A stretch of 64,000 nt of DNA. Source: Maniola hyperantus (Eukaryota > Arthropoda > Insecta > Lepidoptera > Nymphalidae). Every line of letters starts with the position of its first letter. The first letter of the stretch is position 1. The stretch is from positions 5,570,423-5,634,422 of the forward strand of contig NC_048563.1 in the NCBI RefSeq assembly GCF_902806685.2. The letters are read 5' to 3'. The notes under the pieces were generated by a model that did not search any database, was not told the DNA's origin, and saw nothing but the letters and a program-made list of their open reading frames with translations. The translations under genes were made by a program, and so were the position numbers. Positions 10,226 through 20,990 of the stretch are shown here, piece by piece.

Positions 10226-11026
10226 ATGCCAGAAACTTTGAAAGTCCACCTACAGTTTGGCGGAGGTGCAGAACTCCTGTTTGACAAAGTTAAGAAGAGA
10301 GAAGTAGAATTGCCAGCTTTAAACAAATACTTCCCGGATTGCCAGACTGAAAAATGGACCATAAAAGAACTGCTTGTATGGATTAAAGATAACTTGTTGA
10401 AAGAAAGGCCAGAGTTGTTTTTACAGGTAATATATTATACTAGCTTATGCTGCGTGGACTACACAAATTATAGTTCTTGCATTTCACGAAGGCTCTAACT
10501 CATGCTTGTGTTTAAGTCGTATCAGTATACGTAAGGTACACTAAATGTGTGCGTTTGACAGCACTTGCTCGTGACTGATTGGTCCGACATGCACGCACAC
10601 TTACGCAATGACCATGTAAATAGTGTTACCACAAGTAAAGTTCACTGGCCTTCGTCAGTTGCAAGAACTGTACAAATCCCTGTTTTGCCCCTTTAAGATT
10701 GGCAGACTTCACACACCTTTGAGAACATTATGGAGAACTCTCAGGCACACAGGTTTCCTCACGATGTTATTTTTCACCGTTAAAGCAAGTGATATTTAAT
10801 TTTTGTAAACACATAATTCTGAAAAGTTAGAGGTGCGTGCCCGGGATTGAACCCCTGACCCAATAAACTCTGTTTAACATGAGGCCCCCGTCCACAGGGT
10901 GCCTCAGTGAGGCCTGGTATCCTGGTGCTGGTGAACGAGGCGGACTGGGAGTTGTGCGGGGAACTGACATACGAGCTGCAGCAAGGTGACGTCATTATGT
11001 TCATATCCACGTTACATGGCGGATAG
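10226..11026 (+). CDS. URM1: URM1, ubiquitin-related modifier 1
   Basis: Coding exons 10226-10426 and 10898-11026 join in phase 0 (donor GTAATA, acceptor TCCACAG) to give 109 residues. URM1 is the sulfur carrier for thiolation of wobble uridine in cytosolic tRNAs and a protein modifier (urmylation), activated by the MOCS3/UBA4 enzyme through its C-terminal diglycine. Seen: start PETLKVHLQFGGGAELLFD, WTIKELLVWIKDNLLKERPE, SVRPGILVLVNEADWELCGE and the exact terminal STLHGG. Length and both ends match the family. ATG at 10226 was chosen because family members begin at this point; the frame stays open back to a possible acceptor at 10217. The intron contains an S1 SINE fragment. A MITE begins one base after the stop codon. 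Confidence 0.95.
10690..10866 (-). mobile_element. S1 SINE fragment in URM1 intron
   Basis: Minus-oriented copy: TTTGAGAACATTATGGAGAA, GGTTTCCTCACGATG, TTAGAGGTGCGTGCCCGGG and the B box (reverse complement GGATTGAACCCC). The tRNA A-box part and the far 3' end are missing. Confidence 0.85.
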
Positions 11027-11171
11027 GTGACTTACAGCCGTACTCAGAGTCACTTAATCCTTACTTAAGTTTAGTTAAAACGAGACAGAGCTATATCTCT
11101 CACATAAATCTGTCTCGTTTTAACTCAATCTTAAGTAACGATTAGCGACTCTGAGTACGGCGGTAAGTTAC
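11027..11171. mobile_element. MITE-like inverted repeat directly after the URM1 stop
   Basis: Left arm starts GTGACTTACAGCCGTACTC and the right arm ends with its near-complement GAGTACGGCGGTAAGTTAC; inner arms AGTTAAAACGAGACAG and CTGTCTCGTTTTAACT also pair. The element is about 145 bp and hairpin-forming. It starts one base after the TAG of URM1 and so forms the first part of the 3' UTR. A related core is at 53305-53375. Confidence 0.8.
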
Positions 11172-11284
11172 TTATTTTGTATAGTAATTAGATAAGGCTA
11201 GCTTTAGGTTTTATTGGATTAATTTCATTTAAAAAACTTACGTATTATATTGTATTTATTATTAAAATAAAAAATAAATTAAAA

Positions 11285-12042
11285 AATTTATAAAAGCGAC
11301 TTTTGTTTTTTCCCATATTTGACACATTATAATTAGAGGTAGATTACTGATAGATATTAGGGATTTGCACTGATGATACATCAACGGGAAAATAAAATTC
11401 CTCTTGTGTCACACTGTGATTTTTCCTGTGGAGTCACAGTATTACTCACGGAAGTGTGATTCAACGGGAACCAATCCTTTTAGGTACCTTCTAACGAAAC
11501 ATTGAAGCTTGAAGTCACTGGCAAGCCTCAAATGTTAGTGCATTTGACGCAGGTAGCCCTAAAGTAGTGCCATTTTTCTTTTATTTTACCTCAACATAGC
11601 CTAATATTTGACATATCGTCGATTTAGGATCAAACCGAGATTTCCCTCACTCTGATAGCGCTTACCACTGCGCCAGGGAGGTCGTCAAGTCATGTTGTAA
11701 GGCCTCTGTGCAAAGGGTGCCTCATTAAGACCATAGTTTTAATTTATAAAAGCGACTTATTTTATCCCATATTTGACAAATTGGTAGATTACATATAGAT
11801 ATTAGAGATTTGCACCAGTGACACAAATAAAAATAAAATTAAATAAAATTCCCCTGTCACACTGTGACTCAAGAGGATTTTGCCCCCTTTGAGTCACAGT
11901 ATTACTCACGGGAGTGTGACTCAACGGAAACATCCCGTTCAGACTGTTGGATACCTTCTAACGAAACATCGAAGCTTCGACGTCACTGGCAAGCGTCAAA
12001 TGTTAGTACATTTGACGCAGCCCTAAAGTAGTCCTATTTTTT
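11285..12042. repeat. Direct duplication downstream of URM1
   Basis: Copy 1 is at about 11285-11575 and copy 2 at about 11739-12042; both run from TTTATAAAAGCGACTT through GTCACAGTATTACTCACG and ACCTTCTAACGAAACAT to CGCAG...CCCTAAAGTAGT. The spacer carries an S2 SINE head in reverse (11636-11690) and, at 11697-11735, a diverged match to the URM1 exon 2 start (AGGGTGCCTCAxTxAGxCC), suggesting that part of the URM1 3' end was duplicated and then eroded. Confidence 0.7.
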
Positions 12043-12059
12043 TTTGATTTCCATGGCTT

Positions 12060-12400
12060 TCTCGTTTTGAAATCCGTCCATTGTGCCAGATTTTTCCACG
12101 CACATGCGAACTGTGGAATCAACTCCCATCGGCGGTGTTCCCTTTAGTTACAACATGGGGTTATTCAAGGGGCGGACCAACAAATTCCTGAAAGGCTGGC
12201 AACGCATTGGTGGTTCCTTTGGTACCTACTGTAAATGTTTGGGCGGCGTTAATCACTTAACATTAGGTGCTTGCCATTTTTATTTAAAAAAAATCGGTTT
12301 AAAAGCATTTGATTCCCCGTTAGGTACCTATATTTCGACTCACCCCCTCGCTTTTAGTTCAAAGCCAATATACACAGAGGGATGGATCAAACAATCATAA
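12060..12400 (+). pseudogene. LINE ORF2 extreme C-terminal remnant
   Basis: The frame reads FSTHMRTVESTPIGGVPFSY, NMGLFKGRTNKFLKG, the usual tail of lepidopteran CR1/Jockey-like LINE proteins (pattern W-N-S-L-P ... YNMGLFKxxVNKxL). No catalytic region remains. Confidence 0.65.
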
Positions 12401-12548
12401 TCCAATTTGTTGATTTTGATGCAGTTTGCACTAAAACAACTAACTAGTTTAGTGTTGCGATGTTCCCTATGGCTTAGTGTTGTTACACTTCACAATCGAG
12501 ATGTTCCGGGTTTGATTCCAAAATGTAAATAATTTAAGCATTAGTTAT

Positions 12549-12681
12549 AGGTACTAATTGCGACAGGTCGACATGGCAACCGGGGTATGAGGCAGGGGGA
12601 CGCCCCGCACACCCGCACGTCACCGGGTTAGCACCGGGGCATCCCACCCTGATTGCCATGTCGACCTGTCGCAAACTGTAC
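12549..12681. mobile_element. GC-rich TIR element (GCGACAGGTCGA family)
   Basis: Arms GCGACAGGTCGACATGGCAA at 12560 and its reverse complement ending at 12672 enclose a GC-rich centre. Relatives are at 17321-17469, 34536-34625 (partial) and a stub at about 54003-54030. Non-coding. Confidence 0.8.
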
Positions 12682-12730
12682 CTAGGTTAGATAGGTATAA
12701 AGGAAATAATTAATGCTACCTAATCTATAC

Positions 12731-13507
12731 AGGGTGTAACCAGAACGCTGGCAAAAACGAAGTCAGGTGATAGTACTGATGATTACTGATATGATACCAC
12801 AAATGAAAGCGCAAAAAAAAAACCGGCCAAGTGCGAGTTAGGCTCGCGCAACGAGCGTTCCGTACAACATTCATATTTTTCGACATTTTGCTCGATAGTT
12901 CAAAAACTATGATGCATAAAAATAAATAAAAATCTGTTTTAGAATGTACAGGTGAAGACCTTTCAATTATGATATGATGATGATATAATATTGATATAGT
13001 TATCTTACTTCGAAAATTGAAAATACTAATTATTAGTTCATGACCACAATTTAATTTATTTTGTGTCATTTAACCACAAATTCACGGTTTTCAGATTTTT
13101 CCCCGAATGTCAGCTATAAGATCTACCTACCTGCCAAATTTCATGATTCTAGGTCAACGGGAAGTACCCTGTAGGTTTCTTGACAGAACGACAGACAGAC
13201 AGACAACAAAGTGATCCTATAAGGGTTCCGTTTTTCCTTTTGAGGTACGGAACCCTAAAAATATAAAAATCCTATAATTTATAAAAGTTTACGATATAAT
13301 ATTGCAAATAAAAACTGCGTAAGAAGGTCCCTCGGAGTCAATGCCGCGTCGTAGGTGGGGCTTTTGACCCGAGTTTTGCACGTTATACATTGCAGGTTTG
13401 AAAAATGCGAAATCACTAAATGAGGCAAATGGTTATTGGTATAGGATTGTGTTTAGGTAGTATAACAATAACGCTAAGTTTTTGCTCGCGTTCTGGTTAC
13501 ATCCTGG
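12731..13507. mobile_element. TIR element carrying a nested C repeat
   Basis: Left end CAGGGTGTAACCAGAACGCT and right end (reverse complement CCAGGATGTAACCAGAACGC) form inverted repeats of roughly 28 bp with mismatches, with TA on each side. A full C-family copy (about 12819-13257) sits inside. The remainder around 13260-13480 is non-coding. Confidence 0.6.
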
Positions 13508-13756
13508 TACATTCTTATTTAACTTATAAATAAAATTATATTTGCAATATTTACCTGTACCTACAGACCTTTGAGTAGGTCACCTAATCTTTTAAGCTTG
13601 AGCTAGAATAACAACACAATCCTTATAGTCTGAGAGACAGCTACAAGATTCCCTTCAAGTAACGAAGCTGTGATAGCCTAGTGGATAGGGCGTCCTGGAA
13701 ATCAGTGAAACTGTTGGACCGTGAAAAGCTAGCAGACAGACAGACAGAAACACTTT
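13508..13756. other. No gene seen
   Basis: AT-rich spacer with repeat scraps, including a piece shared with 16090-16190 (reverse orientation of AGACAGCTACAAGATTCCCTT). Nothing codes. Confidence 0.5.
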
Positions 13757-13982
13757 CACATCAGTACCCTTATTATAAATGCGAAAGTGTGTTTGTTTGT
13801 TGGTTTGTCCTTCAATCACGTCACAACGGTTCATCGAATTGACGTGATTTTTTGCATAGGTATAGATAAAGACCTGGAGAGTGACATAGGCTACTTTTTA
13901 TCCCGGAAAATCAAAGAGTTCCCACGAGATTTTTTAAAACCTAATTCCACGCGGACGAAGTCGCGGGCATCAGCTAGTTTAT
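13757..13982 (+). repeat. Q repeat
   Basis: Complete copy from CAGTACCCTTATTATAAATG to CGCGGGCATCAGCTAGT. Confidence 0.85.
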
Positions 13983-14268
13983 AATATTAGTATGGATTCC
14001 TTGTTTTCTCATCTTCTCTTGACGATATTTGACGCTAGTCTCTTAGCCTACATCGCCCGCACTGTAAGCCCTAGGGTTTGCACTAATCCTCAGAGCTAGC
14101 TTCGTGTCCCGGCGATGCCTGGATTAGTTCTAGACACGCTTTGAAAGACATCCAACGTAACTAAGGTACCTATCTTAGTCTAAGTATACATTAAACACCT
14201 TTAGCTGCGCTTTATAGTGGGTTTCAGGAGTTTCTGAAACGTTATGCGTGTTTCCTTCAGTTCAATAA

Positions 14269-14628
14269 TGTTGCAACAAACAAGTAAAAATAACTCTGTT
14301 TAAGGCATATTGCCAAACTTTCTACACGTGCAACCTGTGGGTGTCATATACGCAGAGGGCCTACAACGACTTGCGTGTCCAATGGATTCAGAGTGCTGAT
14401 GGGGCTGCCGAGGTGCTGCAGTGCGTCGCTGATGTTGAGGCTCATACCGACGATTTTTATGCAATCATGAGAAAACGAGCAGCTTCAGTGATGAGCAGAA
14501 TCCGAGGTAGTTTCAACGGTATTCTGAAAACCTTATCTGAAAAACTAGATAATCCATTTATGAGACACTGGGTTGGTTTGCACATGCACTCTCAGTGTCT
14601 CATGGGTGGTAGATTCCTAGATAAATAA
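14269..14628 (+). pseudogene. CR1/Jockey-like LINE C-terminal fragment
   Basis: Open frame reading LFKAYCQTFYTCNLWVSYTQ, RAYNDLRVQW and RKRAASVMSRIRGSFNGIL, the post-RT domain common in lepidopteran LINEs. The usual stretch between RVQW and the SADGAAE segment is deleted. Followed by AT-rich sequence that may be its 3' UTR. Confidence 0.8.
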
Positions 14629-14639
14629 AATGGTTCATA

Positions 14640-15094
14640 AAAGAGCCTACTTACTAACATAGTCATTAGCAATTAATGTTAAAAATAAATAAAATAAAAA
14701 AGCTTTTATTATTCCTTACATGCACATACTTAATTTTACTTAGTTTTTAATTTTTATCTTATTATTAACATTATATTATATATACAATTACTTTTAATTT
14801 TTTCTTATTATTATAAATTATTTCTTTATTTAAGTATGTAGTTATTTACAATTGCAGGTGCTACCTGGCTTGGACCCACTCACGAAATCTCTTATATATA
14901 TATTTTTTTTTACATATATATATATTTAATAGTTTACATATAGTTATGTTTTTAGTAGGTAATTAGTAGGTGACTATATTCTGAATTTCTTGTAAGGACC
15001 GCCTTATGCGGTAAAAGCCTCCTCCAAGACTTTCCATCTGACAATTAATGTTATTACTAACAAAATGGATGTACCTAATATCTTCTCTTCTATC
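14640..15094. other. AT-rich region, probable LINE 3' UTR remains
   Basis: Very AT-rich with a (TA)n stretch near 14890-14935 and a segment CCGCCTTATGCGGTAAAAGC typical of LINE 3' ends. No gene. Confidence 0.4.
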
Positions 15095-15096
15095 TA

Positions 15097-16445
15097 AATA
15101 TATAAAAGGAAAAGGTGACTGACTGACTGATCTATCAACGCACAGCTCAAACTACTGGACGGATCGGGCTGAAATTTGGCATGCAGATAGCTATTATGAC
15201 GTAGGCATCCGCTAAGGAAGGATTTTTGAAAATTCAACTCCTAAAAGGGTGAATTAGGGGTTTGAAATTTGTGTAGTCCACGTGGACGAAGTCGCGAGCA
15301 TAAGCTAGTCTGAACTAAAGATGATTATTATGTTATTATTATAATAATGTACAATACATCAAATGACATGGTATGGTATAATCCCATATTAAAGCCATTG
15401 GATTTTCCCGGGAAAATTCCTGGAAAATGAATACAGCACGGATTCGGAGAATGACAGCGGTGACGGTGAGGCAAGTACAAACAAAACGTTTACGTTATTT
15501 GCTTAGGGAATCCTGAATGTATAGGTACAGGGTGTTTATTGATTATTATACTGCGCTTGAAAACTATTGATACTTCATTATCCTTATTATTTACGTACTA
15601 ATACATACTATCAGTACCCTTATTATAAATGCGAAAGTGTGTTTGTTTGTTGGTTTGTCCTTCAATCACGTCACAACAGTTCATCTAATTGACGTGATTT
15701 TTTGCATGGATATAGATAAAGACCTGGAGAGTGACATAGGCTACTTTTTATCCCGGAAAAACAAAGAGTTTCCACGGCATTTTAAGAAACCCTAATTCCA
15801 CGCGGACGAAGTCGCAGGCATCAGCTAGTCAGTACCCTTATTATAAATGCGAAAGTGTGTTTGTTTGTTGGTTTGTTGGTTTGTCCTTTAATCACGTCGC
15901 AACGGAGCAACGGATTGACGTGATTTTTTGCATAGATATAGATAAAGACCTGGAGAGTGACATAGGCTACTTTTTATCCCGGAAAATCAAAGAGTTCCCA
16001 CAGGATTTTAAGAAACCCTAATTCCACGCGGACGAAGTCGCGGGCATCAACTAGTATTAATATACTTTTAGAATAGTCCGATAGCCTACAGTCGTCATTC
16101 TTAAAGGGAAGAGGGTGTTCATTACTTAAAGGGAATCTTGTAGCTGTCTCTTGCACTACAAGGATTGTGTTGTTATTCTAGCTCAAACTTAAAGGATTTT
16201 AAGAAACCCTAATTCCACGCGGACGAAGTCGCGGGCATCAGCTAGTGTATTATAAATGCGAAATTGTGTCTGTCTGTCTGTTAGCTTTTCAAAGCCAACA
16301 GCTTAAACCCGATTTTGATGTAGTACAGAGTTAGCTCAGAGTTAGCTGAGGCAATTTGGGGCCATCTCCAAAATCAGAGTTTCCACGGGATTCTAAAACC
16401 TAAATCCACGCAGCATCGGTTGGTCGGTCGCGGGCTTCAGCTGGT
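15097..16445. repeat. R repeat and array of Q repeats
   Basis: R copy in minus orientation at 15097-15309. Non-repetitive spacer 15310-15600. Two adjacent Q copies at 15607-15830 and 15828-16055, a shared spacer, then a Q 3' fragment at 16190-16235 and a further diverged Q copy at 16240-16445. No gene. Confidence 0.75.
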
Positions 16446-16589
16446 TATAATATCTACAGTACCAAAACTACCTAATCTATCTACACACACGTTTTTATGA
16501 AATAACACCCGCTGTCTTTTTACCCCTGTCCTATAGATAAGGTCAATAATTATATAGCTTTAATTACAATGTGTAATATTTAATGTTGC

Positions 16590-17050
16590 TTCATCATCAT
16601 CATCAATCGATAGACGTCCACTGCTGGACATAGGTCTCTTGTAGGGACTTCCACACGCCACGGTCTTGCGCCGCCGCCATCCAGCGGCTCCCGCAGACTC
16701 GTCTGATGTCGTCTGTAAACCTAGTGGAGGGTCTTCCAACGTTTCCGGTGCGAGGTCGCCATTCCAGCACCTTGGGACCCCAACGTCTATCGGTTGTACG
16801 AACTATGTGCCCTGCCCATTGCCACTTCAGCTTCGCAACCCGTTGAGCTATGTCGGTTACTCTAGTTCTCCTACGGATCTCCTCACGTCTGATTTGATGA
16901 CGTAGAGAAACTCCGCACATAGCTCTCTCCATCGCCCGCTGAGTGACTCTGAGCTTTCTTATGAGGCCCATAGTTAGACCATGTCTCGGATCCATATGTC
17001 ATCACTGGCAACACGCAATGTTCGAAGACAATTTTTGGTCCTCAAGCACT
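16590..17050 (-). pseudogene. L-type LINE C-terminal remnant
   Basis: Minus-strand frame of about 130 codons: MGLIRKLRVTQRAMERAMCG, KLKWQWAGHIVRTTDRRWG, RPSTRFTDDIRRVCGSRWMA, then VWKSLQETYVQQWTSID and a (ATG)n tail. The best preserved L copy in the window, but with no RT core. Confidence 0.88.
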
Positions 17051-17062
17051 GAGGAATGTAAC

Positions 17063-17314
17063 TAACTAAGGCTAACCTGGAAAGAGCATGGCAGTTTTTA
17101 TTAAATCCACACATCTTTGGTTTCTACACGGTATCGTACCGGAACGCTAAATCGCTTGGCGGCACGGCTTTGCCGGTAGAATAGTAACTAGCCACGGCCG
17201 AACCAGACCAGACCAGAAATTGAGAAATTATAAAATTCCAAACCCCTGCCTGTAATTGAACCCAGGACCTCCCACTAGTAAGACCACAGCGTTTACCACT
17301 GCACCAGGGAGGTC
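17063..17314 (-). mobile_element. S2 SINE, minus orientation
   Basis: Tail-to-head copy from CTAACCTGGAAAGAG to the A box (reverse complement of CTGGTGCAGTGGTAAACGC); the far tail is missing. Confidence 0.85.
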
Positions 17315-17320
17315 AAAAAA

Positions 17321-17469
17321 GGTATGCGACAGGTCGAGTTAGCAATCTGGGAGAGAACGCCCCGCACTCCCAGCCCCCGCGCCAAACTGGTGCAGGTAAC
17401 GTGTTGGTGTGTGGGGCACCCCCCGGCCTCATACCCCGCTTGCCATCTCAATCTGTCGCGGGCTATACC
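17321..17469. mobile_element. GC-rich TIR element (GCGACAGGTCGA family)
   Basis: Flanked by GGTAT and ATACC and with arms GCGACAGGTCGAGTTAGCAA / TTGCCATCTCAATCTGTCGC. About 149 bp, centre very GC-rich. Non-coding. Confidence 0.8.
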
Positions 17470-17927
17470 AAGACGGCTCTATATGTAATGGATATCTAAG
17501 ATCCCTTTCAAGAGTCGAGAAAAAAATGCAATCCATTATGAAACATTGATTAATTAGTAAAAAGACTTATTTATAGACTTAACTATTCAAAGCAGCACAT
17601 CATTTAAGTCTTTAAACTCCAAACGATAAAAAGGAATTGAATAAAAATAAACAAATAATACAATTTTCTTCCCAAAGGTTGCTCGGTATCGCTGTCCCTG
17701 TCGCTCGTGTGGGGAAATTGTTTGGGTTGGTCTCCCGTCTCGCTCGCCGCTTTTCCGAGCATAGTGGAATATTGAACGATCGCACTACCGGGATAGGGTA
17801 AGGATGTGACACAGGCATATAGCCATGTTGTCGATGCTTTTTAGGGTTCCGTACCCAAAGGGATCCATATGTCATATGGATCCGAGACATGGTAGCTAAC
17901 TATGGGCCTCATAAGAAAGGAAAGAAA

Positions 17928-18133
17928 GGCAAAGAAGTATTTATAAGATACACAGCTGATTTGGAGAATGAAGGTGTTTTTTTATACAGATGCGAATGGA
18001 AGACAGATGGTTAAAAGGATACGGCATTTGAACCTTATGATTTAGATCCTATAGCTGGTAAGTTGATTTGAGATACATTACTGATTGTTGAATTCAAAAT
18101 TGGTAAATAAGAAGTCGCTAACTATGGACCTCA
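17928..18133 (+). pseudogene. Duplicated fragment of alpha-mannosidase exon and intron
   Basis: Near-identical to 5910-6126: end of the exon coding GKEVFIRY, ENEGVF, MVKRIRH, the donor GGTAAGTTGATTT and about 70 bp of intron. An extra T in the run near 17980 shifts the frame and 13 bp (GAGACCAATGTAT) are missing after GGCATTT, so it cannot code. The left junction falls in an L-type LINE word (CTAACTATGGGCCTCATAAG). The match continues after the LINE insertion at 19301. Confidence 0.92.
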
Positions 18134-19300
18134 ACAAAACAAACTTTTGTTGATTACAATAAAGCATTCGATTCACTAAAACATAATCTCCTATGGAAGA
18201 CTCTTTTACAGCAGGGAGTTAATAGAAAATACATAAGAATCATAAAAAACGTGTATACTAAGAGCACCGCACAAATTAAGACAGAGTCACTAGGAGAAGA
18301 ATTCCTAGTATCTAAAGGAGTGAGACAGGGAGACCCGCTATCCCCAAAACTCTTCTCGGCAGCTCTAGAAGGAATATTTAGAAAACTCGATTGGGACGAT
18401 TTCGGGATAAATATAAACGGTGTGAAACTAAACCACCTAAGATTCGCAGATGATCTTGTTTTGATATCTAACAACAGCTTAAACATCCGAATTATGCTCC
18501 AACAGCTTGCTGAGAAGAGCAGAGAAATAGGTCTAACCATGAACAAATCAAAAACAAAGATAATGACGAACAAAGAACAAGAAGATATAGAAGTAGATGG
18601 AGAGAAGATAGAATATGTCACTCAATACATCTACCTAGGACAAACTATCTCTTTCAAAGATCAAATTGACCTAGAACTAGAAAGAAGAGTGACTTGTGCC
18701 TGGAAAAGGTACTGGTCCCTAAAAGAAGTTATGAAAAGTAAACACTTCCCTATAGCAGTAAAAAGGAAAGTATTCAACATTTATATCCTCCCATGCCTGA
18801 CCTATGGCTGTCAAACTTGGGCCCTCTCGCAGAAAAACTTGCAGAAACTTAGAACTTGTCAAAGAGGAATGGAAAGAAGTATGTTAGGATTCACTTTAAG
18901 AGACAGGAAGAGAGCGAATGACATAAGAAATACCACTAAAGTGCAAGACATACTTGAGACAATTAAAAAGTTGAAATGGCGGTGGACAGGACATATGACA
19001 AGGGAAAGCAACGAAAAATGGACACAGAAAATAACTGAATGGTTACCTCGAGATGGACAAAGGAAAAGAGGGAAACAATACAGGCGATGGGAAGACGACA
19101 TAAGAAAAGTTGGAGGAGCAACATGGAAAAGGACAGCGCGTGACAGGCAAAAGTGGAAGCTGCTGGAAGAGGCCTATGTGTCGAGAGGACACGCTGATAG
19201 CTCAAGAACAAAACAAATTCTATTTTCTAAAGACTAAAACTAAAAATATTAAAAAAGAAAAACTATCAGCAATAAAGGTTAAAAAAAAAAAAAAAAAAAA
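18134..19300 (+). mobile_element. 5'-truncated LINE (RTE-like) with intact 3' ORF and poly(A)
   Basis: The reading frame is open from the 5' junction to TAA at 19237. It starts inside reverse transcriptase motif A (VDYNKAFDS), then shows VRQGDPLSPKLF (motif B), LRFADDLVLI (motif C, catalytic DD) and the post-RT domain KLKWRWTGHMTRE. A 20-A tail ends at 19300. It is flanked by AACTATGGACCTCA at 18120-18133 and 19301-19314, an exact 14-bp target duplication. Short 5' truncated insertion with no ORF damage points to a recent event. Lacks the endonuclease and the N-terminal RT, so it is dead. Confidence 0.93.
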
Positions 19301-19815
19301 AACTATGGACCTCAGAAGAAAGCTCAGAGTCACTCAGCGGGCGATGGAGAGAGCTATGTGCGGAGTTTCTCTACGTGATCAAATCAGAAATGAGGAGATC
19401 CGTAGGAGAACTAGAGTAACCGACATAGCACAACGGGTTGCGAAGCTGAAGTGGCAATGGGCAGGGCACATAGTTTGTAGAAAATTAGTATTTATTAGTG
19501 AATGACGGAGGAGGAAGAGCGGGGACTCTGAGATACAGGTTTTGCAAACTTACTTACCCTGGCACAATTTGTAAAAAGACATATTGTTAGAACCAATAAA
19601 TCATTTCATTTCAAAACCGATAGTCCCGGAAGACCGGTAGTTGGGTCTCAAGGTGCTGGAATGGCGACCTTACACCGGAAGACGCAGTGTTGGAAGACCC
19701 CTCACTAGGTGCACGGACAACATGGGACTCGCTGGCGCAATACCTTGGCGTGTGGAAGTCCCTACAAGAGAGCTGTGTCCAGCAGTGGACATCTATCGGT
19801 TGATGATGATGATCA
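19301..19815 (+). pseudogene. L-type LINE remnant (continuation of the duplicated intron), interrupted
   Basis: After the LINE the duplicated alpha-mannosidase intron continues: LRVTQRAMERAMCGVSLRDQ, KLKWQWAGHIV. At about 19478-19613 a different segment ending AATAAATCATTTCATTTC, looking like a short LINE 3' end, interrupts it; then the L frame resumes (VLEWRPYTGRRSVGRPLTR) and ends in an (ATG)n tail. Confidence 0.8.
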
Positions 19816-20624
19816 TAGATAGTATGATACTACTACTGATACTAAACTGGACATTAAAAACTATACTATACTATGATACTATACTATGATAGTAAACTGG
19901 ACATTAAAAAGAATCATTAAGAATGAAGAAGAATAATCAGTCTGAAAAACGACACGCTAACATCCGCTCGCGCGCAGGCCACCTATGGCCTTGCATTGGT
20001 ACCAGCACGAAAATCTAGAAACGCTCTCAGGCATCCCTAAGGCTGATTCAAGGAGTACTGGAGAATTGCATAAGAACAGGTCAGTGATTTCTTCCTTGTA
20101 TATATCTGTTTTAAGCATTATTTTGTTGTTTTTTCTAGGTTTTTTGTTGCAAATACCATCGCCGCTAATTCCATACTATTGCAGTATAATTATTATAATT
20201 AAGTTCGCACACGCACCCAGGATCAGTGACTATTTACACGTTGCCGATCCATTTTATTTCTTCATTCTTCTTCATTTGAAGATTAATGATGTTTATCGAC
20301 ACGTCGACAAATCCCAACCCTGCCAGCAGGCTGGTGTCCGTAAAATGGCAGTCGCACTACGCCTGCGTAGGCGAAAGGTTCTACACCGGACCACACCAAA
20401 ATACCACCATTTGTGCTAAATAAATGGAAAACTATCAGTGAAAAACACTTAAATACAGTGCTTAAGACGTAATTACATACTATAGATGTGCTTGTGTGTG
20501 TTAAACATGACTATGTGTGAGTGTAAAGGATTATAATCCGAAATATAGTAAGTTATATAATTATATTTATATAATACTAAAGTAATATGTGCAATTTAAG
20601 GACTACTTAAGTTTCACTGACTAG
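19816..20624. other. Unassigned region
   Basis: Contains a (ACTATACTATGAT)n-like simple stretch near 19860-19900 and a 144-codon open frame (19985-20419, +) of no recognisable family; the frame includes a possible donor at AACAG/GTCAGT and looks more like an untranslated transposon leader than a gene. No support for a host gene. Confidence 0.35.
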
Positions 20625-20990
20625 CTTATGCCCGCGACTATCCTATTTCACCCCCTTAGGGGTTGAATTTTCAAAGATGCCTACGTCATAATTGCTATCA
20701 GCCCGATCCGTCCAGTAGTTTGAGCTGTGCGTTGATAGATCAGTCAGTCACCTTTTCCTTTTATAAGTATTAAGTATACTAGTTTATGTTCGCAACTTCG
20801 TCCGCGAGGGCCTATAAAACTTTCAGACCCCTATTTTACCTCCTTAGGGGTTGAAGTTTCAAAAATCCTTTCTTAGCGGATGTCTACGTCACAATAACTA
20901 TCTGCATGCCAGATTTCAGCCCGATCCGTCTAGTAGTTCGGGCTGTGCGTTGATATATCAGCCAGAGCCGTAATAGCCTAGTGGTTAGAG
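20625..20990 (+). repeat. Two R repeats and the head of an S1 SINE
   Basis: R copies at 20625-20765 and 20785-20960, the second ending at GATATATCAGCC, then an S1 head (AGCCGTAATAGCCTAGTGG) cut at the A box. Confidence 0.75.

Noticed and set aside
19985..20419. 144-codon plus-strand frame with a hydrophobic stretch
   Set aside because: No homology, flanked by transposon debris, and the hydrophobic part spans splice-like sites; more likely a transposon leader than a gene.
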